A stretch of DNA of 43,913 nt from Larkinella arboricola (GCF_003259745.1 NZ_QLMC01000012.1:1-43913), one strand, 5' to 3'; positions 25,451-34,667 are shown, counted from the first letter of the stretch. Numbers and translations are program-made. Notes: generated by a model not told the origin, from the letters alone.

Positions 25451-25592
25451 TTACACGTTTCTTACCGGCTAGAAAGGTAGTTGCCAGACCGTGTCTTTTT
25501 CAGGAAAGCATCTGGATTGCCGAGTCTGGCCTACGAACGGTCAGCTTGAATACATGAATAACGATTTAATAAGGTATCCCACTACTTAAATC
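25420..25592 (+). repeat. Intergenic repeat R2, copy 2
   Basis: It aligns with 5121-5295 (shared TTTACACGTTTCTTAC, TTTTTCAGGAAA, ACATGAA and GATTTAATAAG). The short frame found at the end of copy 1 is not continued here, which suggests the shared part is a non-coding element. Confidence 0.65.
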
Positions 25593-25623
25593 GTGACGCA
25601 AAAGTAACGTTTGCGGGAAAGCA

Positions 25624-25683
25624 TTTGCCATGTAGATCCAACGGCTTCATAAGCGAGCTACAGCAGAAAAATACGTGTAAATA
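25624..25683 (+). repeat. Intergenic repeat R1, copy 2
   Basis: Gap-free relative of 4447-4506 with GCTACAGCAGAAAAATA in common. The stretch 25373-25850 otherwise holds the hairpins, repeat R2 and no gene. Confidence 0.6.
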
Positions 25684-25850
25684 GGTAGAACGACATTCCG
25701 ACAAAAGTAGAATAGCTCCTTTTTGAGATCACCCCCTTGGTAGTGATAGGTATGAGCAATCTTCCAACTAACCAAGGATTTAAAGGGTCATAGGAATCAA
25801 AGGTTAGCATCAAATGAACTAGTTTTGACTTACTCCCAGCCACTTACCCC

Positions 25851-26479
25851 ATGAAAGCTCTCCTACTGCTCCTGCTTTTCACCTCTGTTACGGTAAGTTA
25901 CCGAAAAACGGTCTTTGAACCGGACCTTACCGATCCACGCTTACCGGCCTACACCCAGAAAGGCAATCAAGTGGGCGGGGCCTTCATTAACGGTGTTGCC
26001 TGGCAAACCTATTATTCGGGGCCCCAAGGGGTGAACCCACCCAAAGATGCTTTGTGATTACTAGCGATTCCGCCGGAACCACCACTCAGTTTCAACTTCG
26101 GGGAACCCTCCATGAAGGGGCTCACAAAGGCAAAACGGTTTACCTGGACTTTTTGATTGGTCAACTTCACATTACAGCACCGGGTCAACTGCTGGCACTC
26201 AAAGGCCGGACCTTTGTGCTGGACGGAAAACAGAACTATGCCGTGCTGGAGGATTACGACGGGGCCTATAGCCAAAATAACCGCATGATCACCCGCTATA
26301 CTGGCGGTATGGGGGAGTTGCAGATTAAGTATGTCAGGGAGCTAACGCACATGACGGTTAATGCATCGGGCTATTCGTACCATCCTTGCATCATCTCGGG
26401 TAGTTTTACTACCACTATCCCGGCCGGTTCGACGCAACTGGAGATCCTGCAGGGGCGTTTTGATTTTATCTACCCCTGA
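25851..26479 (+). pseudogene. Secreted DUF6252-like protein split by a frameshift
   Basis: The first frame (MKALLLLLLFTSVTVS signal, then ...GGAFINGVAWQTYYSGPQ) stops at 26055-26057. The second frame opens at an overlapping GTG (26054) and continues ITSDSAGTTTQFQLRGTLHE to ISGSFTTTIPAGSTQLEILQ and GRFDFIYP. Together they make one protein of about 210 residues ending in the GSFTT...GRFDFIY pattern of small Bacteroidetes secreted proteins, like the gene at 5595-6140. Neither part makes sense alone, because the second has no export signal. A one-base change near 26050 would restore it. Confidence 0.6.
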
Positions 26480-26571
26480 TTGTGAGTGTAGCGATAGAAG
26501 TGTCCAATAGCAATGCCAGTAGCTTTTCTAGGGAATAGGGTTTTGTTTGCCTCATGAAAGATTCCAACAGA

Positions 26572-26595
26572 TCAACGTCAGAAAGCTGACGTTGA
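26572..26595. terminator. Perfect 10-base stem-loop between convergent genes
   Basis: TCAACGTCAG, AAAG loop, CTGACGTTGA. It lies between the plus-strand gene ending at 26479 and the minus-strand gene ending at 26674 and may serve both, although neither side has a clear T-tract. Confidence 0.45.
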
Positions 26596-26673
26596 AAACA
26601 GGCCCTGAATTGCGGGGATCATGAACTGACCCATCAAAGTGGGTTTAGTTACGAAACGGATTCTGAAGCCTGG

Positions 26674-27027
26674 CTACAAAGGTGCAATAGAGGAGACAGT
26701 CAGGTAGTAGAATCGATAACCCACCGGGCCCGTGATACGCTTTTCACGTTCGTAGTAGCGGCCTGTAAAGCGTACTTGAGTCATGGGCTTTTGATAGTCT
26801 ACGGGTAGGTTACAGGTAAGTCCCATATCGGCCGAATCCATGCTGGTAGCCACCTGGATTCCATACGTAGCCGCCGTCGAATCATAGTACACGGTGCCCA
26901 CTGCTTCTTTCAGTTCTCTGACAAAGGCGCCTGCCTGGGGGCAGGGATCTACTCTTTCTTTTTTCTGACAACCGACCAGGAAGGTCAGAAAAGCGATAAG
27001 CTTAATGATCGATAGGCAAGGCTTCAT
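26674..27027 (-). CDS. Small hypothetical lipoprotein, 117 residues
   Basis: The start MKPCLSIIKLIAFLTFLVGC gives a lipoprotein signal with lipobox LVGC; an upstream in-frame start would bury it. The mature part has two cysteines (DPCPQAGAF and MGLTCNLPVDY) that could form a disulfide and a C-terminal beta-rich part (MTQVRFTGRYYEREKRITGP). The family is not recognised. It stands alone. Confidence 0.7.
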   Translation of the reverse strand: MKPCLSIIKLIAFLTFLVGCQKKERVDPCPQAGAFVRELKEAVGTVYYDSTAATYGIQVATSMDSADMGLTCNLPVDYQKPMTQVRFTGRYYEREKRITGPVGYRFYYLTVSSIAPL

Positions 27028-27726
27028 ACGATTGATGGAAATAAATTTAATTGTTAGAGGCAGAATCACAGGCCGGGGTTGGAATACATCCTAAAAGATT
27101 AATTGCTCTATTTATAGGGGAGCAAGGAATTAGGTCACCTTCCCACGTTGTGGAGTGGCCAGCAAACCGGGCCTACTGGATTACCGTAGGCTTCTGAGTT
27201 AACACTGACTATCGGCCTGAGTCGCCAATAAATAGGCTATCGACAAAATTGACTCCATTGAAAAAAGCAGGATTCAGATTGGCGACCAAATCATTTCCAT
27301 CAGCTGTGCCGAGGCTGTTTACAAACGGCTGAAGGGATTACCGTAGGCTGAGCCCTTAGGTAATTTTCGGTGTTCTATTTCTACGAAATAAAACCTCGTG
27401 ACTGACCTTGGCCCTGAAAATTAGACATTGAATGAGAAGATGAGTTTTTTGACTAAGAGAAGAACGCGGAAGTAGTGATTTAACGTTTATCAAACGCCAG
27501 ATTAGAAAATGTAACGGAGCAGTACTATTATACAAATAAGATTTGGGAAAGCCTTACTACTGGTTGTGACTCATTAAATCCAGCTTTACATTCAGTTTAA
27601 ACATACCTTCGACGCAATACCTGGCACAACAGTTGCGGCGAATCCAGTTGATGACAAAGTTTCATATAATCAATTTTAACACCATCGCTTTAGCGTATCT
27701 TGTAGTAGATTCACCCAACTTTTCAA
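27028..27726. other. Non-coding stretch of about 700 bases
   Basis: All six frames are broken. GGATTACCGTAGGCT occurs twice (about 27178 and 27338), the only repeat I notice. No consensus promoter is obvious before the large gene. Confidence 0.4.
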
Positions 27727-27732
27727 TTGGAA

Positions 27733-30700
27733 ATGCTTGATAGCCTTAGAAGGCTATTACCCTCTCGTATGGTTCGCGTATTTGTTTTTTTTCTGCTCCT
27801 GGGCTGGCTGTTAACGAGCAGTCAACTCACTCAAGCACAATTCGTTAAAAATTATCAGTTTGATTCGCCCATCGTATCGATTCTCGAAAAAGAGCACACG
27901 CTTTTTGTCGCTACTCAGCAAAACGGAGTTTATGTTTCGACCGACCGCGGTAAGACGTGGGAAAACCGGTGGTATGACCGTTACATGGATTTAGTGAAAA
28001 GGGTGGAATGGCATGCAGTAAACGTCAATTCAATGGTTTTCTGCGGAAACCGGTTACTGGTCGCCACCGATGGAGGAATATTTGTCTCCGATGACCAGGC
28101 CTTCAGCTGGCACCGGGGCAACAATCCTTTCGAATATATTTCGCCGGCGGCCCCCATTATTGATAGCAAACCGACCTATACGTCTACCTATTTATCCCTT
28201 TCGGTCCAGGGCACTAGGATTTACTGCGTCGAACGGTTTTTTGACCTTGCCAAAGCCACGTATGCTACCCGGATGATTTATTCAACCGATCAGGGGGACA
28301 ACTGGCACATTTTTTTTCAGGATCCTACCGTAACCGTTGGTGCCGTTACCGCTACGGCAACGGGTGTATACATCGGGGGAGCCTCTGAAGGCAAAACCTG
28401 GCTCCGACACCAGCCAACTGGTAGCAACCAATGGCAAAAGGTAGAGCTTAATACCGAAATCGGCAAAATCACGTCCATTCAATTTGACAAGAAGAACATT
28501 CTGATTAGTGGCATTCGAGACTGGAAGGATGAGGGCGGTGCCATTTATGGCGTCTTAATTGGCTGCGTGACCTCAACGGATGAGGGGCAGCATTGGCAGC
28601 ATGCGGATTTTCCCATTTTTGATGGCTTTATAAATGTTCCTGTCCATGCAACGACCGCTGCCCAGGGCCTTTTTATCGTTGGATTGCGGAGTCAGATTGC
28701 GTATTCCACCGGTTCTCAGTGGACAACCGATACGCTGGGCCTCTTTCAGCCTAGTGCTTTGCCGGAAGGAGGCATGCTCATCAGCCGGGACACCCTCTGG
28801 ATGGGCTTCCAGGACTATACCAGCTTAGACGCAGGCTTGCAGTCCAGACTTCCTTCGAGTGGTCATCTAGTCAGACGCCCCCTGAGTGATTTTCAAGCGG
28901 ATCGTTCCCAACCGCTTCCCCCCGGACTCCTAAAGGCGGATGCCCGCTACCGCAACCAGATTCAACTCAGTTGGCAACGCAGCCATGAAAGGCCGTATCA
29001 GTACCTGCTTGAGCGATCGGATAACGACCCGGATCATTTTCAGCAAATTGCCAAGGTGTCAGCCTCGACCCAATTTTATACCGACACCCAGGTACTGAAT
29101 GGGAATACCTATTTTTACCGCCTGCGGACCCAAGGGGCCACTCCGACCCAGCAATCGGTTTACACGCCCGTTCTTAAAGTGCCCAAACCGCAAATCCGAC
29201 TGCGACCGGCCTACCTGAGTCGGTTAGAAGATGTTCAGATGCCTTCGAAGGATACGCTTTTTGCCCGGTGTGGGTCGGAGCTAGTTCGTTCAACGGACGG
29301 TGGGCAGACCTGGGCCGAGTTGACACCGTGCTTCTTTTCTCATGCCCGGTATGATCGCTTTTCCAGCAAATTTGTAAGCATTTCTTTTCCCACGGCAAAA
29401 ATTGGCTATGGTTTGATTGACACGGGCATGATGCTCAAAACGCAGGATGGGGGAGAGTCCTGGGTTCTTATTCCCAATCTGGCCGGCCATAACCTGGTTA
29501 AAATCTTTTTTGAGAGCCCGGCCAGCGGCTTTGCGTTCGTGCATGATGCCCGGTCCGATGGCGATTTGCTCTATAAAACCACCGATGGTGGGCAAACCTT
29601 CCGGCCGGTCGTTGAAGGACTCCGGTTGAGAGCGCTTAAACGCCAGAATGGCTTGTGGGTTGGGTTAGATAATAACCAAAAGCTCGTGTTTACGGCAGAC
29701 GGCAACACCTGGACGCATAGTGAACAAACGGCTTTCGTTCCCTTTGTTTTCTCCCCTAAGCGGTTTATCGTGGTCGAACGCGATTACAACCAGGATGTCG
29801 TCAAGCAAACCCATGACGGCGGTCAAACCTGGGAAGTGCTTAAGCTACCGGTTGGCTATAGGGATCAGATTCATGCGATTCAGTTTATCAACGAAACCGT
29901 GGGGTTTATCCTAGGTGGGCCCCTGAACGGTACGGGTCGCCCAGCCTTTGTTTACCGAACCATTGATGGGGGAGCCAGTTGGGTACCGATTCGGACGCCT
30001 GAGCTAATCCGGGGTGAAGCGACCGAATTAGCCTTTGTAGGCAACCACTTATTTTTGGTTTGTGAGCCCGATAAAAACCAGGATAACTTGCCTTATTCTT
30101 TCCTGGGAAATGTTCTCAGGTCCACCGATGCGGGAGAAACCTGGGAATTTGTCAGCAACATTCATAATTCCCACGACTACACTACGGCATCCGTATCGTT
30201 TAGCACCCCGAAAAATGGAGTGTTGCTGACTCGAAATACCCAGGGTGGTTACCACAATTTTTATTACCAAACCGTCGATGGTGGGATTAACTGGTTGAGG
30301 AAAAGCCTGGATGATTGGGCTCCGCTCTGGCAGGTAAAATTCATCAATGCGAATGATGGCTTTCTGATCGGACCCAACCTGATTTACTACACCACAGATG
30401 GGGGCAAGCAGTGGAGCAAACAATCGGTAACGGCTTTTTCAGTGACTCGTTTACCCTACCAGTATAGTGCCCCGGGGGTCGATTACCTGGTGGCGCATGA
30501 TGGCTATTTTCAGTTCTTAAGTGCCAAGTATTGGGTGGCCCTCAGTGATGACGATAAACTGTACGTCAGCACAAACCAGGGACAAACTTGGCAGCAGCTA
30601 CCCACGCCAGTACTACAAAAGCCGGAATTTTATTTTGTCACCGAAAAAATCGGGTATGTCACCGTGACGGGGCCGCACTCGAACACGATTGATCATATCT

Positions 30701-31623
30701 ACTTTGGAGCTCAGTTATACAAGACCACCGACGGAGGCTCCACCTGGGCTAAAGTGGGGCCTATTCGTGACCACGGTTTGTATTTTTTAACCGAACATAT
30801 TGGGTTTGCGGGTAAGAAGCGGACGAGCAATGGCGGCAAAAGTTGGGAGCCGATTGCGGCTTTTTCGGAAAACTATTATTTGGGAAGTGCCAAGTACCAC
30901 TTCATTGATCAAAAGACCGGGTATGCCGAAGGCCGACTCCTGACGACCGATGCCGGGGAAACCTGGACATCGCTTGCTTATCTGGATGAAACTACGTTGC
31001 ATCAGGCCACTATGCGACTCAATACCACGATGCTGGCCGTGGACCGGTTGTACACCCAAGATGGCGTCAAACTCCTGCCCAATGCCGCACCCTGCAATCC
31101 CGTACAAATCCTTGGAGACAGTACGGTACTGATCGAACAAACGGCCCAAAGCACGTATAAAGTCCAGGCTCCCCTGTATCGGCCGGATATTGGGTATAGC
31201 TGGTCCATAAATACGGGGGGCACGTTCGTGGAAAAGGCCGATAGCGTGACGGTAACGTGGGATAAAGCCACCCCGGCGAATTCCTTTCTGCTGTCGGTGA
31301 AAGCCGTTAACGATGGTGGAGAAAGTACACCGGTAAACCGGCTTATTGCCCGTAAACTCATTATCACGGCTACCCAGCCCAGTGTGTCGACCCGGGTGGA
31401 CGTGTTTCCCAATCCAACTGCGGACCGGCTTCACCTTAAAGCCCCGCCCTCCATCAAAATTCAATCCGTACACTGGTATCAAAATGATGGAAAGGAATTG
31501 CACGTGCCCCCGGCTGCAGATGGGTCTTATCCGGTAAGCCACTTGCCCTTCGGAATTTACTGGATCCGCATCCAGCTCAACAGTCACCAAGGGGAGACGA
31601 AACGAATCCTGATCGCTCCCTAA
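27733..31623 (+). CDS. Giant secreted Asp-box protein with T9SS sorting tail
   Basis: The protein has 1,296 residues from ATG 27733; a second ATG at 27769 (MVRVFVFFLLLGWLLTSSQL, cleavage near TQA-QF) may be the real start. About 17 Asp-box (BNR) motifs of the form STDxGxTW run through it, for example VSTDRGKTWENRW, RSTDGGQTWAEL and LTTDAGETWTSL, each ending a beta-propeller blade as in Ycf48 and sialidase folds. A fibronectin-III-like domain interrupts them at about 398-475. A PKD-like domain (about 1140-1215) precedes a type A sorting domain (VDVFPNPTADRLHL ... FGIYWIRIQ), so the protein is exported through the type IX secretion system. Sialidase catalytic residues are not evident; the propellers more likely bind. 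Confidence 0.87.
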   Translation: MLDSLRRLLPSRMVRVFVFFLLLGWLLTSSQLTQAQFVKNYQFDSPIVSILEKEHTLFVATQQNGVYVSTDRGKTWENRWYDRYMDLVKRVEWHAVNVNSMVFCGNRLLVATDGGIFVSDDQAFSWHRGNNPFEYISPAAPIIDSKPTYTSTYLSLSVQGTRIYCVERFFDLAKATYATRMIYSTDQGDNWHIFFQDPTVTVGAVTATATGVYIGGASEGKTWLRHQPTGSNQWQKVELNTEIGKITSIQFDKKNILISGIRDWKDEGGAIYGVLIGCVTSTDEGQHWQHADFPIFDGFINVPVHATTAAQGLFIVGLRSQIAYSTGSQWTTDTLGLFQPSALPEGGMLISRDTLWMGFQDYTSLDAGLQSRLPSSGHLVRRPLSDFQADRSQPLPPGLLKADARYRNQIQLSWQRSHERPYQYLLERSDNDPDHFQQIAKVSASTQFYTDTQVLNGNTYFYRLRTQGATPTQQSVYTPVLKVPKPQIRLRPAYLSRLEDVQMPSKDTLFARCGSELVRSTDGGQTWAELTPCFFSHARYDRFSSKFVSISFPTAKIGYGLIDTGMMLKTQDGGESWVLIPNLAGHNLVKIFFESPASGFAFVHDARSDGDLLYKTTDGGQTFRPVVEGLRLRALKRQNGLWVGLDNNQKLVFTADGNTWTHSEQTAFVPFVFSPKRFIVVERDYNQDVVKQTHDGGQTWEVLKLPVGYRDQIHAIQFINETVGFILGGPLNGTGRPAFVYRTIDGGASWVPIRTPELIRGEATELAFVGNHLFLVCEPDKNQDNLPYSFLGNVLRSTDAGETWEFVSNIHNSHDYTTASVSFSTPKNGVLLTRNTQGGYHNFYYQTVDGGINWLRKSLDDWAPLWQVKFINANDGFLIGPNLIYYTTDGGKQWSKQSVTAFSVTRLPYQYSAPGVDYLVAHDGYFQFLSAKYWVALSDDDKLYVSTNQGQTWQQLPTPVLQKPEFYFVTEKIGYVTVTGPHSNTIDHIYFGAQLYKTTDGGSTWAKVGPIRDHGLYFLTEHIGFAGKKRTSNGGKSWEPIAAFSENYYLGSAKYHFIDQKTGYAEGRLLTTDAGETWTSLAYLDETTLHQATMRLNTTMLAVDRLYTQDGVKLLPNAAPCNPVQILGDSTVLIEQTAQSTYKVQAPLYRPDIGYSWSINTGGTFVEKADSVTVTWDKATPANSFLLSVKAVNDGGESTPVNRLIARKLIITATQPSVSTRVDVFPNPTADRLHLKAPPSIKIQSVHWYQNDGKELHVPPAADGSYPVSHLPFGIYWIRIQLNSHQGETKRILIAP

Positions 31624-31798
31624 TGGAGAGAAAAGCCCAGAGGGATGCTTATTCTCCAAGATGGCTACAGAGTAACAACCAGAATCCCGCAGCCAGTCGT
31701 TGTTGACCATGCAGATAAAGGGAAAAACAAGCCTCTAAGCCTTGAGTCAATAAAAGCATGTGTCGGTTGGCAGTTGTATAAAATAGACATGAAAAGTC

Positions 31799-32761
31799 TT
31801 ACAAGCCTAGGTTCATGGCGGCATTGTGCTGGCGAATATTTTCCAGGCGGGTGTACTTCTGAATCATCAACGTGGTCTTGTGCTTGGTCTGGCGCATGAC
31901 CTCCGAGTCATCGGCGCCGGCCAGCTTGGCAATGGTGACAAACGAAGCCCTCAGCGAGTGGGCCGAATACGAAGGCCCCATGTAACGCTTGACCAGATCA
32001 TTCACTGTCTTGCCGGTGAGTCGGTCGGCGGTGAGCTGATCACCCTTGCGCACCCGAACGAACAAGGGATTCCGGCCCACAGAAGCCGTATTCAGCCGAC
32101 CTACCCAAGCCTGCAGGGTGCGGATGGGACACAGGGCCACTTCGGGACTGTAATAAATGGCCTTCTCTTCGTGATCCCCGTACGGGTTGGTCTTGCTGCG
32201 GCCCATTGAAACGATGAGCCCTTCCTCGGTAAAGGAAAGATCCTCCACGTTTAAAGCCACCAGCTCCGAGCGCCGGAAGGCACCGGTAAAGCCTAAAAGC
32301 AACAGGGCCTTGTTGCGCAGGCCCGCCAGCGAGTCGGTCTCCATGCCCCTGAGCAACGTTTTCATCCGGTGGAGGGTAAAAGCGGGCGCCTGTTTCTGGC
32401 GGATGCCCTTGGTGCGCTTGATGCCCTCCAGCACAATTCGGACTTGTTTGTCGGTGGCGGGACTGTTGAAGCCCCGCACCTGGTGGAGCTTGGAGATGGC
32501 CGCCAGCTTACGGGTCAAGGTAGCCCACTTGCAGGTGTCAGCCAGGGGCGCCGCATAAGCGGCCAGGGTGATGGGCAGAGTGGGCAAATCGTCCAAGCCC
32601 TGCTCAAAACAGTAGGCTTGAAAGTGCCGCAGGTCGGTGCGGTAGGCGCGCTGGGTATTGGCGGCTCCTTCCAGACCGGTGCGGGCGTAGTGGGCTACGC
32701 AGTCGACCAGGGTAGCAGATAAATTCACTGTGGGACCCGAAGGCCTAAGGTCTTTTTTCAC
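31799..32761 (-). CDS. Tyrosine site-specific recombinase
   Basis: The 320-residue protein has an N-terminal SAM-like DNA-binding domain (about 12-100, with ANTQRAYRTDLRHFQAYC) and a C-terminal catalytic domain with the expected residues: R163 in GAFRRSELVAL, K190 in GRSKT, H268 and R271 in SAHSLRASF, H294 in TKHKTT and the nucleophile Y303 in IQKYTRLEN. All are present, so it should be active. It is of the phage/ICE integrase type rather than XerC or XerD. No attachment site or tRNA gene is visible in the window. It sits at the boundary between ordinary genes and the defence region, converging on the T9SS gene. Confidence 0.9.
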   Translation of the reverse strand: MKKDLRPSGPTVNLSATLVDCVAHYARTGLEGAANTQRAYRTDLRHFQAYCFEQGLDDLPTLPITLAAYAAPLADTCKWATLTRKLAAISKLHQVRGFNSPATDKQVRIVLEGIKRTKGIRQKQAPAFTLHRMKTLLRGMETDSLAGLRNKALLLLGFTGAFRRSELVALNVEDLSFTEEGLIVSMGRSKTNPYGDHEEKAIYYSPEVALCPIRTLQAWVGRLNTASVGRNPLFVRVRKGDQLTADRLTGKTVNDLVKRYMGPSYSAHSLRASFVTIAKLAGADDSEVMRQTKHKTTLMIQKYTRLENIRQHNAAMNLGL

Positions 32762-33132
32762 ACATTGGCATTGTATGGGTTTAGATAAGCAAAAGTAGAA
32801 AGAAAAGTAATATTACTTTTGATAACTAAAGTTTATCGGAAGTAACATGAGATTAAGTAATTGATGGTTGAAGGGGGTATTCTGTTTAAATCGTTTAACG
32901 AAGCTACCATTAGCTTGATCGCCAGTACCTTTAGAGTTGTCGAGATGACAGCAAATGTCTTGGTCTCACTATCATTTTATAACGGAGTTGTGAAAAGTCA
33001 TTTACAAGGCGGTGAAAAGTCAAATTCTATCCATTGCTAATGGCGAAGACACACCCAAGTGGGAAAGGGGAATAAATTTGGGGCTGATCAAGCTAGTGAA
33101 TTGAGTGCTCAAACCAAGGAATTCAAATTAAC
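32762..33132. other. Non-coding stretch with palindromes upstream of integrase
   Basis: Two adjacent near-palindromes (32803-32820 and 32821-32837) lie about 40 bases before the integrase start. GTGAAAAGTCA occurs twice, at about 32990 and 33014. No gene is seen. Confidence 0.45.
32803..32820. promoter_or_regulatory. 18-base perfect palindrome before the integrase gene
   Basis: AAAAGTAATATTACTTTT is self-complementary over its full length and is followed at once by GATAACTAAAGTTTATC, an imperfect palindrome. Position suggests an operator or recombinase accessory site for the integrase gene. This is inference from symmetry alone. Confidence 0.45.
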
Positions 33133-33279
33133 TCACTCAGGCCAGGTCTCTAATCCGGCTGCAATTCGTAAAGCTCGTTGCACATCTTCCCAATAATAGC
33201 CACTATCGTAGTCGTTCGAAAGTCTATCACAGATACTCAGAAAATCACTAGCAGCCTGCACGCGCTGCTGTTGAGCCAT
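33133..33279 (-). CDS. Small 48-residue protein or gene fragment
   Basis: The frame reads MAQQQRVQAASDFLSICDRL, SNDYDSGYYWEDVQRALRIA, AGLETWPE and stops. It has the composition and helix pattern of real protein. The frame is also open upstream towards the IS3 element starting at 33318 (PPHQIPPEPDLT), so it may be the C-terminal end of a gene disconnected by that element. I do not recognise it. Confidence 0.4.
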   Translation of the reverse strand: MAQQQRVQAASDFLSICDRLSNDYDSGYYWEDVQRALRIAAGLETWPE

Positions 33280-33339
33280 GGTAAGATCGGGCTCAGGCGG
33301 GATTTGATTTGGTGGGGTGGTCCTGTTTGGCCGGACACT

Positions 33340-34170
33340 TTACTTATGAGAGTTTAATAAAACAGTTCGATGAAATTGGTTTTCAAAATCAATCGGTGAA
33401 CAATACCCTAGCGACGAATGCAATCGACGGACGTTATAATGCCCTTCAATGTAATTAAACAACTCATTGCGTGCGTCTTGCAGGTTCATAAAACATCCAT
33501 CTTCCAGCAACTCCGCTTTTAGACGCCCCCAGAATGATTCTGCATGGGCGTTTTGATAGGGATTTTTCGCTTCAGCCATGCTCTGCCGACACCGCCATTT
33601 ATCCAGCCGTTGCCGGAAAGAATGACCAAAATACTGACCACCCCGGTCTGAGTGGACGATCAGGCCCGGTTTCGGTTGCCGCTGCTTGAGAGCCTGATCA
33701 AAAGCCTGCACAATTAGGCTTTCTTTCATGTGCTTGTCGACCCACCAGCCGACAATCCGACGGGAAAATAGATCTAACCAACTGGCTAGATAGGCCCATT
33801 TTCCATCTGCCAAAGGCAAATACGTAATATCGCCAACCCAAACCTGATTAGGTACCGTAGGCTTGCCGAACTCAAGTAACCGGTTAGGGCAAGCCATTAA
33901 GCCATGGTTGGAGTTAGTCGTTTTTGGCACGAAACTACGGGGCTGAATCGCTCGCCAATCCTGTTCGTGCATCAATCGGCGAACCCGATGTCGACCCGCC
34001 TTTACTCCCTGTTTTTTCAGCGCTTCCAGTACACGACGACTCCCATATCGCCGACTATTGTCCCAAAAGATCGTTTCAATCGCCGTTGTCACGGGTTGAT
34101 CGTCAATCACTTGTATAAAAATTATGCCGTTACGATAAGCATAATAGCTACTCTTACTAACAGCCAGCAC
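33340..34170 (-). CDS. IS3 transposase OrfB of IS C
   Basis: The 276-residue frame opens at a GTG (MLAVSKSSYYAYRNG) and has the HTH_21 part (SRRYGSRRVLEALKKQGVKA), and the DDE core WVGDITYLPLADG, IVHSDRGGQYFGH and NAHAESFWGRLKAELL, with a normal C-terminus (RRLHSSLGYCSPIDFENQ). The frame also continues upstream (RQIYRFIQAEETAFPVRLLC), because the active form is normally an OrfAB fusion made at the run of seven A's (plus positions 34277-34283). With orfA broken, the fusion cannot form, so OrfB alone is probably inactive. Confidence 0.85.
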   Translation of the reverse strand: MLAVSKSSYYAYRNGIIFIQVIDDQPVTTAIETIFWDNSRRYGSRRVLEALKKQGVKAGRHRVRRLMHEQDWRAIQPRSFVPKTTNSNHGLMACPNRLLEFGKPTVPNQVWVGDITYLPLADGKWAYLASWLDLFSRRIVGWWVDKHMKESLIVQAFDQALKQRQPKPGLIVHSDRGGQYFGHSFRQRLDKWRCRQSMAEAKNPYQNAHAESFWGRLKAELLEDGCFMNLQDARNELFNYIEGHYNVRRLHSSLGYCSPIDFENQFHRTVLLNSHK

Positions 34171-34292
34171 TTTACAAAGCAGTCTGACTGGAAAGGCGGT
34201 TTCTTCGGCCTGAATGAATCGATAGATTTGCCTTATGTCTGTCGGCTTGGGCAGCCCCGCTGAAAATGGCGACAGCTTTTTTTAGGATCTCG

Positions 34293-34306
34293 CGCCGGGC
34301 GACGGT
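34293..34306. repeat. GC-rich micro-insertion 4 (14 bases, in IS C orfA)
   Basis: On the coding strand the block reads ACCGTCGCCCGGCG between GAGCG and CGAGATCC, where the family has a continuous MER(D/E)ILKKA. Borders are uncertain by about three bases. With its flanks it gives GCGACCGTCGCCCGG, close to insertion 3. Confidence 0.6.
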
Positions 34307-34492
34307 CGCTCCATCTCCGCTTGGCGTAGTTGCCGACGTAAGCTGTCGACTTCTTGTTGAAGAGTTTGATCTCCTTTTTCCCCTTTGCAACTTGCCTTCC
34401 GCCAGGCGTGAATTAGGCTGTCGCTAATACCCATCTTGCGGGCCACGGCCATGATGGGTTCACCATTGGCTACTAGCCGCAGCACATCGGCC

Positions 34493-34508
34493 CGCGCGGA
34501 CGGCTCCG
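34493..34508. repeat. GC-rich micro-insertion 5 (16 bases, in IS C orfA)
   Basis: On the coding strand CGGAGCCGTCCGCGCG lies between TTTAA and GGCCGATG, interrupting AEFKADVLRLVANGEP. Its CCGCGCGG end is shared with insertion 3 (CCGCGCGG at 24175-24182). Confidence 0.65.
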
Positions 34509-34667
34509 TTAAACTCGGCGGTATACTTTCGTTTTGGTTGTTGGGATTGGTTCATGCCGGGCCGACGCATCGGCACACGAAGTTAAAAAAGTTTCGTGTC
34601 CGGATTTTTAGGACCATATCATGGGACATCTTCCATAGACACAAAGGTAACAAGAAGAGCATTAAAA

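Larger units (their letters stand above)
34172..34555 (-). pseudogene. IS3 OrfA of IS C, broken by two micro-insertions
   Basis: The start MNQSQQPKRKYTAEF at 34555 goes out of frame after AEF. A second frame carries the HTH, ADVLRLVANGEPIMAVARKM and GISDSLIHAWRKA, and the coiled coil LQQEVDSLRRQLRQAEMER. The third frame resumes EILKKAVAIFSGAAQADRHK. Removing 16 bases at 34493-34508 and 14 bases near 34293-34308 restores one continuous OrfA of about 118 residues. The two shifts cancel in sum, but a stop lies between them in the start frame. Confidence 0.8.
33318..34616 (-). mobile_element. IS3-family element with disrupted orfA (IS C)
   Basis: Terminal inverted repeats of 21 bases at 33318-33338 (TGGTCCTG...CCGGACAC) and 34596-34616 (GTGTCCGG...AGGACCA) match at 15 outer and inner positions. 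No target duplication is visible at the flanks. orfB is open; orfA is broken by two short GC-rich insertions. Confidence 0.85.

Noticed and set aside
27727-31623. Sialidase enzyme call for the Asp-box protein
   Set aside because: Asp-boxes are structural and the arginine triad and other catalytic residues of sialidases are not evident.
31799-32761. Integrase as XerC or XerD chromosome-dimer recombinase
   Set aside because: The length and central sequence differ from Xer proteins and it lies next to mobile and defence genes.
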